Of a stretch of DNA of 34,459 nt, positions 6,539 to 12,594 are shown one piece after another. Source of the DNA: a virus; the IMG/VR virus record IMGVR_UViG_3300047094_003366, positions 1 through 34,459 of that record; one strand, written 5' to 3'. Position numbers and translations under genes: made by a program. Under the pieces are notes generated by a model. The model searched no databases. It was given only the letters and a program-made list of their open reading frames with translations, and was not told the origin of the DNA. Position 1 is the stretch's first letter. Every line of letters starts with the position of its first letter.

Positions 6539-8656
6539 ATGCTGGGTTGCTGCGGCGGCCCGGCATCAGTCTTTGATTCACCTATTACTTCTCAGCAGAA
6601 AGTGGTCCTGGCCGCCATGGCGCGTCGCATTGAAACCGGCAGCATCGATATTGACGCGATCAAGGACCAGTTCCCTCTGGCCGATGAGGTGCGCCGGCAT
6701 CTCGTGCTTAAGCAGCGCGGCCAGACGCTGGTCGGCCTTTGTCCGTTTCATACAGAGCGCACGCCGTCGTTTACTGTGTATCCCCAGGACCAGCGATATA
6801 ATTGCTTCGGCTGCGGGGCAAATGGCGATGTATTTGATTTTTTGGAAGCCAAGGTCGGCCTGAATATCCGCGCTGCAGCCGAGCAACTGACGGGTGGACT
6901 GATGCCCGTCCTGTCCGAAGCTCGCGTATATGAACTCAAGGAGCGGCAGGCACGTTTTGAGGCAGAGCAGGCTGCGCGCCGAAAGTCTGCCGCTGAGCAA
7001 ATGCGTCTGCGCTGGGCAGCGGCGGATCCGGGCTATTCATCCCATCCCTATCTGACGGCTAAGGGCATTGGCCCCAATGGTACGCGGCTCGATCGTGAGC
7101 ACGTCCTGGTGCCGCTGTTCGATACCGATGGCGTACTTAAATCTTTGCAGTCGATTGATCCTGCCGGCCACAAGCTATTTGAAGCCGATCTTCCGGTGGC
7201 AGGCGCGATGTTCGTTATCGGACCGCCGGTCACAGCGGTAGCCGCGCCGGTCTTAGTTTGTGAAGGCTTCGCCACTGGCGCTTCCTTACATGAAGCCACC
7301 GGCCGCAGCGTCATCGTCACCTTCAATGCCGGCAACCTAGCCAAAGTCGCTGAGCAGCTTGTGTCAGCCTATCCTGAGTCCCGTTGGCTGGTCGCCGGTG
7401 ACGATGACCTAGGCAAGCCTAATAATGTCGGCCGTGATGCAGCAGTCCAAGCCGCGCGCATCTTGCGCTGTGATGCGGTTTTTCCGATTTTCAGGCAAGG
7501 AGCCGACGGGACAGATTTTAACGATATGGCTGCGCTGTCTGGCATAGATGCGGTCAGGGCGCTGCTGGATGCAGGCGGTGCAGCCAGTGATATCGTCACC
7601 GGTCCTGATGTCTTTGCGACCTTGAGCCTTGATGAGATTGACAACATGCCGCCACCAAGCTGGCGGATCGATGGCCTGATCCCATCGCACGGCCTGGTGC
7701 TGCTCTATGGCCGGCCAGGCGAGCATAAGACGTTTATCGCTCTCGATATGGTGCTGCGGGTTGCATACGGTCTTGGCTGGCATGGAAAGCCGACCAAGCA
7801 GACCGGCGTTCTCTATATAGCCGGCGAAGGCAAATACGGCATTGGTCAGCGGATCAAGGGCTGGCGCCGCGAGCATAGGTTGGACCGCGTCGATGCGCCG
7901 TTTAAGCTGCTACCTCTTGCCGTCCGTATGCTTGATCCTGCCAGCATTGGGAAGCTGAAGCGAACAATCGACCAAGTGCGCGCCGAGGTCGATTTTGCCA
8001 TCGGGTTGGTTGTGATCGATACCGTGTCGCGCTCGATCCCGGGCGAAAATGAGAACAGCCAGGAAGCCATGTCGCTGTTTATCGACGGCTGCGCCGACCT
8101 TCAGCAGCATTGCTCTGGCAGCGTGATCGGGGTCCACCATTCGGGCAAGGAACTAGACCGCGGCATGCGCGGCTCGACTGTGCTTTTGGGTGGCTGCGAT
8201 ACCTCGATCCGGGTCGCCAAAGAGGAAGATATCACGACGCTCTGTGTTGAAAAGCAGAAGGACGGCGAAGAACTCAATGATCTGCATTTTACGATGAAGG
8301 TTGTTGACCTGACAGTCGGACTTGGTCCTGAGCAAAATACGCTCGTGCCAGTGCTAGGCGCAGGTGTAACTCCGTTGGACGACAAGCGCCTAAGTTGGCA
8401 ACATATCCGTGAGATATTCCAAGCGATTGACGAAGCTTGGCGTGCAGGATCACCTTGGTCTGTATTTCCGCATGCAAGGCGCAAGGGCCGGTTTGCGGTC
8501 GACCTTATTTCTGAAAAATATGGGGTAAGCAAGCGCGAGGCAGAGACCTCTATTAGCAAGTGGCAGCAGCATGGCTACCTCGTCACAGAGGCTGGAAAAT
8601 TCCACGGCAAGGCCACCGGGCTCAGGGTCGTGAAGTATCTGGAGCCTGTCCAATGA
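6539..8656 (+). CDS. Bifunctional primase-helicase (CHC2, Toprim, RepA-like ATPase)
   Basis: The predicted replication protein has 705 residues. Domains in order are a CHC2 zinc finger (Cys68-x2-His71 and Cys89-x2-Cys92), a Toprim domain (Glu242-Gly-Phe-Ala-Thr-Gly, then Gly-Asp288-Asp-Asp290) and a linker. A RepA-like hexameric helicase domain follows, with Walker A Gly391-Arg-Pro-Gly-Glu-His-Lys-Thr398, Walker B Val-Val-Ile-Asp494 and Gly-Val-His-His-Ser at 531-535. A winged-helix-like end follows from about residue 620. It should make primers and unwind the fork. The ATG at 6539 has a poor ribosome-binding site; Met27 (6617) is an alternative that keeps all domains. It ends in an ATGA overlap with a small repetitive ORF. 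The combined architecture is typical of temperate-phage replication initiators. Confidence 0.92.
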   Translation: MLGCCGGPASVFDSPITSQQKVVLAAMARRIETGSIDIDAIKDQFPLADEVRRHLVLKQRGQTLVGLCPFHTERTPSFTVYPQDQRYNCFGCGANGDVFDFLEAKVGLNIRAAAEQLTGGLMPVLSEARVYELKERQARFEAEQAARRKSAAEQMRLRWAAADPGYSSHPYLTAKGIGPNGTRLDREHVLVPLFDTDGVLKSLQSIDPAGHKLFEADLPVAGAMFVIGPPVTAVAAPVLVCEGFATGASLHEATGRSVIVTFNAGNLAKVAEQLVSAYPESRWLVAGDDDLGKPNNVGRDAAVQAARILRCDAVFPIFRQGADGTDFNDMAALSGIDAVRALLDAGGAASDIVTGPDVFATLSLDEIDNMPPPSWRIDGLIPSHGLVLLYGRPGEHKTFIALDMVLRVAYGLGWHGKPTKQTGVLYIAGEGKYGIGQRIKGWRREHRLDRVDAPFKLLPLAVRMLDPASIGKLKRTIDQVRAEVDFAIGLVVIDTVSRSIPGENENSQEAMSLFIDGCADLQQHCSGSVIGVHHSGKELDRGMRGSTVLLGGCDTSIRVAKEEDITTLCVEKQKDGEELNDLHFTMKVVDLTVGLGPEQNTLVPVLGAGVTPLDDKRLSWQHIREIFQAIDEAWRAGSPWSVFPHARRKGRFAVDLISEKYGVSKREAETSISKWQQHGYLVTEAGKFHGKATGLRVVKYLEPVQ

Positions 8657-8853
8657 GCTATAAAACCTCGTTGTCGCAAGCTGTCGGAAGCACGGATTTG
8701 CGTCAGTCGCAAGCCAGTCGGAAGGCGTCGGAAGCACGGTCGCAAGCTGTCGGAACGCGCAGTCGCTTCCCCCCCATACCCCCTAAGGGCTTCCGACTGC
8801 GCTTCAGGCGCATCGTCTGCCTTAATTTTAACAGAGAAAGGAGGCTGCCATGA
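8653..8853 (+). CDS. 66-codon ORF over a repeat array
   Basis: This small frame begins at an ATGA overlap with the primase-helicase stop and ends at an ATGA overlap with the next gene, so it fills the interval exactly. The product would have 66 residues, very basic and serine-rich, with recurring Ser-Gln-Ala and Val-Gly-Ser/Thr pieces that come from the underlying DNA repeats. The second half is Arg/Pro-rich. No fold is evident. The exact coupling at both ends argues for translation; the repeat-derived sequence argues that the DNA, not the protein, may be what is selected. Either may be true. Confidence 0.4.
   Translation: MSYKTSLSQAVGSTDLRQSQASRKASEARSQAVGTRSRFPPIPPKGFRLRFRRIVCLNFNRERRLP
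8673..8797. repeat. Array of GTCG(G/C)AAGC repeats, candidate replication origin
   Basis: Direct copies of the 9-mer GTCGSAAGC, some with a mismatch in the last bases, lie at 8673, 8683, 8706, 8717, 8727, 8739 and 8749. An inverted copy, GCTTCCGAC, lies at 8789-8797. A 17-base block, GTCGCAAGCTGTCGGAA, occurs identically at 8673-8689 and 8739-8755. GTCGGAAGCACGG occurs at 8683-8695 and 8727-8739. Spacing is mostly 10-12 bases, about one helical turn, with wider gaps of 23, 11 and 12. Clustered short repeats beside a replication initiator gene are typical of iteron origins. The link to the primase-helicase is inference. Confidence 0.6.
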
Positions 8854-9392
8854 AGGGCGCACCACCTACCCGTCATAGTCAGATCAGCGATATGCAGGTC
8901 ATCATCAACTGCGTCGATCAGCGCGGTCGTGAAATGGACCAGTGCTGGGGCATTGGCCGGTTGCCGATGCTTGTGCCTTTTGCGTGGGCCGAGCGCTTTC
9001 ACGCACAGCAAAAACTTTTTAACGCTGCTGTGTGGGCGTTCGATCTGTGCCTTATCCGTCAGCACGGCGATGCCATGCTGCGGGCGTATGACAAGCTTGA
9101 TGGACTTGCTCGTGAAATCAAGGGTGAGCCCCTGCCGGTCGACCAGTGGGAGTTTGAGACAGAGCAAGGTCTCGTCATTTTGGTGCGGGACCTGCGCGAT
9201 ACCGGCAGAGCCCAGTGTCATGGGCGCAAAGCTCAGGTCTGGTCACTCGATGAGATCGCCAATGTAATCCGCTGCCATCCCATGATTGCTTCAGCCAAGG
9301 AGGCATTTCCTGGAGCACAGGTGGTGAGTGTCCGGCCATCGAAGGTCGCCATCGATGAACTCAACGATGAACTTTCGGACATTCCGTTTTGA
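8850..9392 (+). CDS. Early phage protein with an SSB-like C-terminal tip
   Basis: This 180-residue protein of unknown family has a very good ribosome-binding site (AAAGGAGG, seven bases before the ATG). The N-terminal two thirds look helical with several tryptophans (Cys-Trp-Gly-Ile-Gly, Phe-Ala-Trp-Ala-Glu-Arg-Phe). The C-terminal third has His-Pro-Met-Ile-Ala-Ser-Ala-Lys-Glu-Ala-Phe-Pro-Gly. The last residues are Asn-Asp-Glu-Leu-Ser-Asp-Ile-Pro-Phe, close to the acidic Asp-Asp-Asp-Ile-Pro-Phe tip by which bacterial SSB binds replication and repair partners. No OB-fold is apparent. It may compete for, or recruit, the host proteins that bind SSB; that is inference. Confidence 0.72.
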   Translation: MKGAPPTRHSQISDMQVIINCVDQRGREMDQCWGIGRLPMLVPFAWAERFHAQQKLFNAAVWAFDLCLIRQHGDAMLRAYDKLDGLAREIKGEPLPVDQWEFETEQGLVILVRDLRDTGRAQCHGRKAQVWSLDEIANVIRCHPMIASAKEAFPGAQVVSVRPSKVAIDELNDELSDIPF

Positions 9393-9540
9393 TATCGGCC
9401 GTTCTGACGCCGGCCTTACCCGAGGAGGCTGCCATGCCTTGATACTCTCACCCTTAAGACCGGACGACGGGGGTCCGTACCGCCAAGCACAAAACCATCG
9501 CCGTCCGCACCACAAATCAACCCCGAAATGGAGAATATTC

Positions 9541-10077
9541 ATGGATATACTGACCTTGCCTGTGCCGCCTTGCAGTGCAACCCCTAAGGCAAAGGCAACC
9601 ACTTTAGCCTGTGGTTCCCTTGTTGCTCTTGACCTTGGCACCAGTACAGGCTGGGCGCTGCGGGGCAGGGGTGATTTTATCAGTAGCGGCACCGTATCGT
9701 TCAAGCCCTCCCGCTTCGATGGCGGCGGAATGCGCTTTGTGCGATTTCGGCGCTGGCTGGAGCAACTCGATAGCGATGCAGGTCCCATTGAAGCAATTTA
9801 TTACGAAGAGGTTCGCCGCCATGTAGGCACCGACGCTGCCCATGTTTATGGCGGCCTGCAGGCGGTCCTGACCTCATATTGCGAAGAGCATCTGATCGCA
9901 TATCAGGGCGTTCCTGTAGGAACGATCAAGCGGTTCATTGCCGGCAAAGGCAACGCCGATAAGGCGGCGGTGATCGACGCGGTGCGGCAGCGCGGCTTTG
10001 CGCCTGTGGATGACAACGAAGCAGACGCGATAGCTATCATGCTCTGGGCCACCGAGACCAAGGGAGGTGTGCAATGA
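9541..10077 (+). CDS. RuvC-like Holliday junction resolvase
   Basis: This 178-residue nuclease of the RNase H-like RuvC group has acidic residues in the expected order. They are Leu-Asp31-Leu-Gly-Thr-Ser-Thr-Gly-Trp-Ala in the first strand, Tyr-Tyr-Glu89-Glu90-Val in the middle, and Asp157-Asp158-Asn-Glu160-Ala-Asp162-Ala-Ile-Ala near the end. Gly-Thr-Ile-Lys-Arg-Phe-Ile-Ala-Gly-Lys-Gly-Asn-Ala-Asp-Lys is the typical basic substrate-facing loop. The ATG at 9541 has GGAG seven bases upstream; an in-frame extension to 9328 overlaps the previous gene and is unlikely. It should cut branched replication or recombination intermediates before packaging. Its stop overlaps the next start (ATGA). Confidence 0.87.
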   Translation: MDILTLPVPPCSATPKAKATTLACGSLVALDLGTSTGWALRGRGDFISSGTVSFKPSRFDGGGMRFVRFRRWLEQLDSDAGPIEAIYYEEVRRHVGTDAAHVYGGLQAVLTSYCEEHLIAYQGVPVGTIKRFIAGKGNADKAAVIDAVRQRGFAPVDDNEADAIAIMLWATETKGGVQ

Positions 10078-10331
10078 GCAGTTGGTCTATCCTTGGCCAT
10101 GCCGCAAAGGTTCTCGAAGAGCGCCGCGATGATTACGGAGATCCTGCCGAGCAGTTCCAAGCGATCGCCGATCGCTGGTCGATCACCTTGGGCACGCCAG
10201 TGTCACCGGCCAAGGTTGCGCTGTGCATGATTGACCTAAAGCTGGTGCGGCTCGCCTTCGATCCGGGTCACGTCGACAGCGTGGTTGATGTCATCGGCTA
10301 TGCCGCACTGCTGCGGGAGGTGCGCTCATGA
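10074..10331 (+). CDS. DUF6378 family protein
   Basis: This 85-residue protein resembles the DUF6378 family of phage and host genes. It has Ala-Lys-Val-Leu-Glu-Glu-Arg-Arg-Asp-Asp-Tyr-Gly-Asp-Pro-Ala-Glu-Gln-Phe near the start, then Ala-Lys-Val-Ala-Leu-Cys-Met-Ile-Asp-Leu-Lys-Leu-Val-Arg. A final Asp-Ser-Val-Val-Asp-Val-Ile-Gly-Tyr-Ala-Ala helix follows. The Glu/Asp spacing across these helices is like that of all-alpha MazG-like nucleotide pyrophosphatases, which makes a nucleotide-metabolism role thinkable but unproven. ATGA overlaps link it to both neighbours. Confidence 0.8.
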   Translation: MSSWSILGHAAKVLEERRDDYGDPAEQFQAIADRWSITLGTPVSPAKVALCMIDLKLVRLAFDPGHVDSVVDVIGYAALLREVRS

Positions 10332-10516
10332 GTTTTACCTCTCGGATCTATAACAGCGCCCGGCAGCGTGACGGCGAAGAACTCAAACGCGATGGCTGGC
10401 GAAGCGGCATCCTTGCCGTCTCGGTCTGCGACAAGCGGCTAACCCCGCTGGAACGTGAAGCCATCCGTGCGATTGGTGAACGGCTTTATGGAGGTTTGGA
10501 TGGCACGCGGGCGTAA
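10328..10516 (+). CDS. Small hypothetical early protein
   Basis: This 62-residue basic protein starts at an ATGA overlap and ends 17 bases into the next gene. It contains two amphipathic helices (Ser-Ala-Arg-Gln-Arg-Asp-Gly-Glu-Glu-Leu and Thr-Pro-Leu-Glu-Arg-Glu-Ala-Ile-Arg-Ala-Ile-Gly-Glu-Arg-Leu). No family is recognised. Its place in a chain of coupled genes is the main support that it is real. Confidence 0.65.
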   Translation: MSFTSRIYNSARQRDGEELKRDGWRSGILAVSVCDKRLTPLEREAIRAIGERLYGGLDGTRA

Positions 10517-11057
10517 GCGCAAGGCTGGCAAGCGCTTGCCATGCGGTAAGCGGTCGCGCGCAGAAAACAGGAAGGATGTGATGGCGACCGCACTCGAAGC
10601 CCGCCGGCGTCATTACGGCGTATCAGCGGCGCAGGCCAAGGATGAGCGGCTTGGTTCGGCGCTTGGCCGCCTTGCATTTGCGGGGTATATTTCGGCGGAT
10701 CAATATGCCGCTGGTGAGAATTACGGGGAGATTATAGCGCGTAACAGGGCTATCATGGGTCTCCCCATGGACCAGCCGCGCTCGGTGACAGGGATCTTAA
10801 TCAACGAGGGTATCTTTGGCGGCGGGGCTCCTGACCCTGATCCTGAATTGGTTGCAAAGGTTCGCAAACAGGCAGCAGCTGCTATTTTGGTACTGAAGGC
10901 AGCTGATAGCGATGCGCCGGGCATTACTGGACGCAAGCCAAGCGTTTTGGTTCATGCGGCGGTTTGCCACGACGCCGATGCGCTGCATTGGGGTCCAGCA
11001 GACATGCGCCAATTGTGCCATGGTTTGGATGCATTGTGCCGACTATTCCGATTGTGA
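10500..11057 (+). CDS. Hypothetical phage protein with basic N-terminus
   Basis: This 185-residue protein starts at 10500, set by GGAGG at 10490-10494; the frame is open back to 10455 but without a site. Residues 1-25 are strongly basic (Met-Ala-Arg-Gly-Arg-Lys-Arg-Lys-Ala-Gly-Lys-Arg), which suggests nucleic-acid contact. The rest is helical, with an Arg-Leu-Gly-Ser-Ala-Leu-Gly-Arg-Leu segment and a His/Cys-containing end (Ala-Val-Cys-His-Asp-Ala-Asp and Gln-Leu-Cys-His-Gly). I recall proteins of this outline in the same place, before the packaging genes, of related prophages, without known function. It is the last gene of the early run before the terminator at 11192. Confidence 0.75.
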   Translation: MARGRKRKAGKRLPCGKRSRAENRKDVMATALEARRRHYGVSAAQAKDERLGSALGRLAFAGYISADQYAAGENYGEIIARNRAIMGLPMDQPRSVTGILINEGIFGGGAPDPDPELVAKVRKQAAAAILVLKAADSDAPGITGRKPSVLVHAAVCHDADALHWGPADMRQLCHGLDALCRLFRL

Positions 11058-11138
11058 TAGGGCAGTTTGTGACCAGATTCGCTCGCCTACCAAGATAGCT
11101 AACAAACTGATTTAATTGATATATTGTTTAATTTTATG

Positions 11139-11164
11139 TTGACGGGGCTATGCATTTGGCATAG
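11139..11164 (+). promoter_or_regulatory. Possible promoter with overlapping inverted repeat
   Basis: In an AT-rich gap, TTGACG (11139-11144) is followed after 17 bases by TAGTGT, a weak -10. The inverted repeat CTATGC-ATTTG-GCATAG (11148-11153 and 11159-11164) fills the spacer and touches the -10. This looks like a small regulated promoter, but a terminator-like hairpin follows about 30 bases on, so a transcript may be short. Activity is inference. Confidence 0.35.
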
Positions 11165-11191
11165 TGTTCCGAAATTCGAGAATTAACAACT

Positions 11192-11229
11192 GCGCCCGGA
11201 GCCTACAGGCCTTCGGGCGCTGTTTCGTT
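11192..11229. terminator. Hairpin terminator at the end of the early operon
   Basis: GCGCCCG (11192-11198) pairs with CGGGCGC (11214-11220). An inner stem, GCC/GGC around TACA, extends it, with a bulge. TGTTTCGTT follows on the plus strand. It lies between the convergent ends of the early operon and the minus-strand gene at 11230-11463, so it may serve both directions. Confidence 0.7.
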
Positions 11230-11463
11230 CTAGCTGATCCAGCGCCGGTTGTAGATCTGGTAGGTTTCAGGATCGATCGATGCAGCACATTGGTGCCCAG
11301 CTCGGCATTCGGACACAGCATTGATCAAACCTGTGGTTGGGTCGGTCCGCTGCTCAATGATGTTGGAAGGCTCGCCGCAGATCGCTCCCGTATCATCAAT
11401 CAGTTTTGGGCAAGCTTCGTTAGTGATAAAACGGCGATCAGACATAATCGGGCGCGTTAGCAT
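11230..11463 (-). CDS. Small Cys-containing hypothetical protein
   Basis: The predicted product has 77 residues and is encoded against its neighbours. The start at 11463 is supported by GGAG seven bases upstream on the minus strand; a second ATG at 11445 has none. It has four cysteines (18, 29, 53, 59) and His57, but no CxxC pairs, so zinc binding is only possible. The gene ends right at the bidirectional hairpin, and its 5' end overlaps the likely 5' part of the HNH gene. A lone minus-strand gene between early and late regions often is a lysogenically expressed cargo gene. I do not recognise the family. Confidence 0.5.
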   Translation of the reverse strand: MLTRPIMSDRRFITNEACPKLIDDTGAICGEPSNIIEQRTDPTTGLINAVSECRAGHQCAASIDPETYQIYNRRWIS

Positions 11464-11725
11464 AGGGCGTCTCCGAGGTCGAGCGGGTGTCGCTCAGCGC
11501 GTTCGTCGACTAAGGGTAGAGCCACTTTGCCGCGATTGCGCCTCCAAGGGGATTATCCGCGAGGCGACCGTACCTGACCACATTGTGCCGCTGGCCCATG
11601 GCGGATCGGACGAAGACAGCAACATTCGCTGCCTCTGCGCTGAGTGCCATGCCAGGCGGACTGCCGAACAATTCGGCCGCCGCAGGACGGTTGCCGTAGG
11701 GCCCGACGGATGGCCGATCGGTTGA
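11423..11725 (+). CDS. HNH endonuclease, start uncertain
   Basis: From the GTG at 11423 this gives 100 residues. The HNH core is clear: Cys36-x2-Cys39, then Val-Pro-Asp52-His53-Ile-Val-Pro-Leu-Ala-His-Gly-Gly, Asp-Ser-Asn67 and Cys72-x2-Cys75-His76-Ala-Arg-Arg-Thr. These are the metal-binding and catalytic positions plus a zinc-holding pair. Phage HNH proteins next to terminase genes help cut DNA during packaging, which suits the place here. The start is unclear: no ATG or ribosome-binding site lies near the domain. The frame is open back to a TTG at 11321, overlapping the minus-strand gene. The 5' end may have been lost or replaced. Confidence 0.68.
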   Translation: MIKRRSDIIGRVSIGRLRGRAGVAQRVRRLRVEPLCRDCASKGIIREATVPDHIVPLAHGGSDEDSNIRCLCAECHARRTAEQFGRRRTVAVGPDGWPIG

Positions 11726-11911
11726 CCAGGCCGGGGGCGGCTCGAAAGTCTGGGCCCTCGGCGGGGGACACCGCGCATGGTCCAAAAAACACGCAACCGC
11801 GAGTTAGCGACCGGGGGTCAAAGTCTAGAAAGTCCAGCAATCCCATCTATTTGACTGGATAGCAGGTTCGAAAAGAGCGTTAGTCGTTTCACCAAAACGA
11901 AAGCGACGCAG

Positions 11912-12274
11912 ATGACCAACTCTACCCTTCCAACCGCCAACGAAGCCTGGGGCTTCTTCGGCACCACAGGCGGTTTCGCGGACGCCCAGGCAGCTTGGGC
12001 CATCGCGTTCCCCGCGGTCGCGAAGGCCACGAGCGGCAGCGCCGAAGGGGTTCGGGATTTTCTCGACAGCCGGCACGGACGCCACTTCGCTGACGATGTG
12101 CACAACGGCATCCACAGCGGCATCGACCTCAAGGCTGCCATTGACGCGGCTATCGCCCGCTGGATGGGCTGGACCATCAACCGCGCTACTTCGCGTGACC
12201 ACGGCATTCCGGTCGGACTGCCTTACCTGACCGGCTTTGTCGGCCTCTACGAAATCTTGGCAGACGCGGAATGA
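11912..12274 (+). CDS. Hypothetical protein, possibly plasmid-related
   Basis: This 120-residue soluble protein contains Trp-Gly-Phe-Phe-Gly-Thr, a central Ser-Arg-His-Gly-Arg-His-Phe-Ala-Asp-Asp-Val block (about residues 53-63), Trp-Met-Gly-Trp-Thr-Ile and Gly-Leu-Pro-Tyr-Leu-Thr-Gly-Phe-Val near the end. I recall a similar pattern in uncharacterised proteins of alphaproteobacterial plasmids. There is no good ribosome-binding site. The next gene is coupled by ATGA at 12271-12274. Third codon positions are richer in G and C than in the early genes upstream, which suggests a separate origin for this gene pair. No function is assigned. Confidence 0.72.
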   Translation: MTNSTLPTANEAWGFFGTTGGFADAQAAWAIAFPAVAKATSGSAEGVRDFLDSRHGRHFADDVHNGIHSGIDLKAAIDAAIARWMGWTINRATSRDHGIPVGLPYLTGFVGLYEILADAE

Positions 12275-12495
12275 GCGCGGGTGTCACCAGCACGGTCCGC
12301 CTTGCGATCCGTACGTTGCCAGAGAACTTCGACCGTAGCCGAATTGGTGTGGTGCTCGAGACGATCGAGCAGGAACTTTACGAAAGCGGCGTTTACGCAA
12401 GCGCAAGCGCTGACAGCTTCACCATCGAAATCACGGTCCGGACCGACCAGTTGCTCGACACGGCCAAGGTGTTGAACGAGCTCGAACTGGTCTGA
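12271..12495 (+). CDS. Small hypothetical protein
   Basis: This 74-residue acidic protein is coupled to the preceding gene through ATGA. It seems to form an alpha/beta fold, with Arg-Ile-Gly-Val-Val-Leu-Glu-Thr-Ile-Glu-Gln-Glu-Leu as a helix and Ser-Phe-Thr-Ile-Glu-Ile-Thr-Val-Arg-Thr as a strand. No known family is recognised. It shares the GC-rich codon use of its partner, and the two probably moved together. Confidence 0.65.
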   Translation: MSAGVTSTVRLAIRTLPENFDRSRIGVVLETIEQELYESGVYASASADSFTIEITVRTDQLLDTAKVLNELELV

Positions 12496-12546
12496 CCCGG
12501 GGGCAATACCCCCCAACTACCCTTCGACCTGACAATTTGACCACGC

Positions 12547-12572
12547 GCCGCGAGCCTGAAGGCTTCCGCGGC
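12547..12572 (+). promoter_or_regulatory. Strong hairpin upstream of the methyltransferase gene
   Basis: GCCGCG (12547-12552) and AGCC (12553-12556) pair with GGCT (12561-12564) and CGCGGC (12567-12572) around a TGAA loop, with a two-base bulge. No T-run follows, so a simple intrinsic terminator is unlikely. The hairpin lies about 20 bases before the methyltransferase ATG and its AAGGA, where it could influence translation or protect an mRNA end. Confidence 0.5.
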
Positions 12573-12594
12573 CGAACGCTATCCAAGGATATTT

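Noticed and set aside
8673-8797. The repeats as a CRISPR array
   Set aside because: Units are about 9 bases, spacing is too short and uneven, and spacers are not unique; an iteron-like array fits better.
11860-11880. GGTTCGA resembling a tRNA T-loop
   Set aside because: No acceptor stem, anticodon arm or D-arm can be formed around it. No tRNA gene was found in the window.
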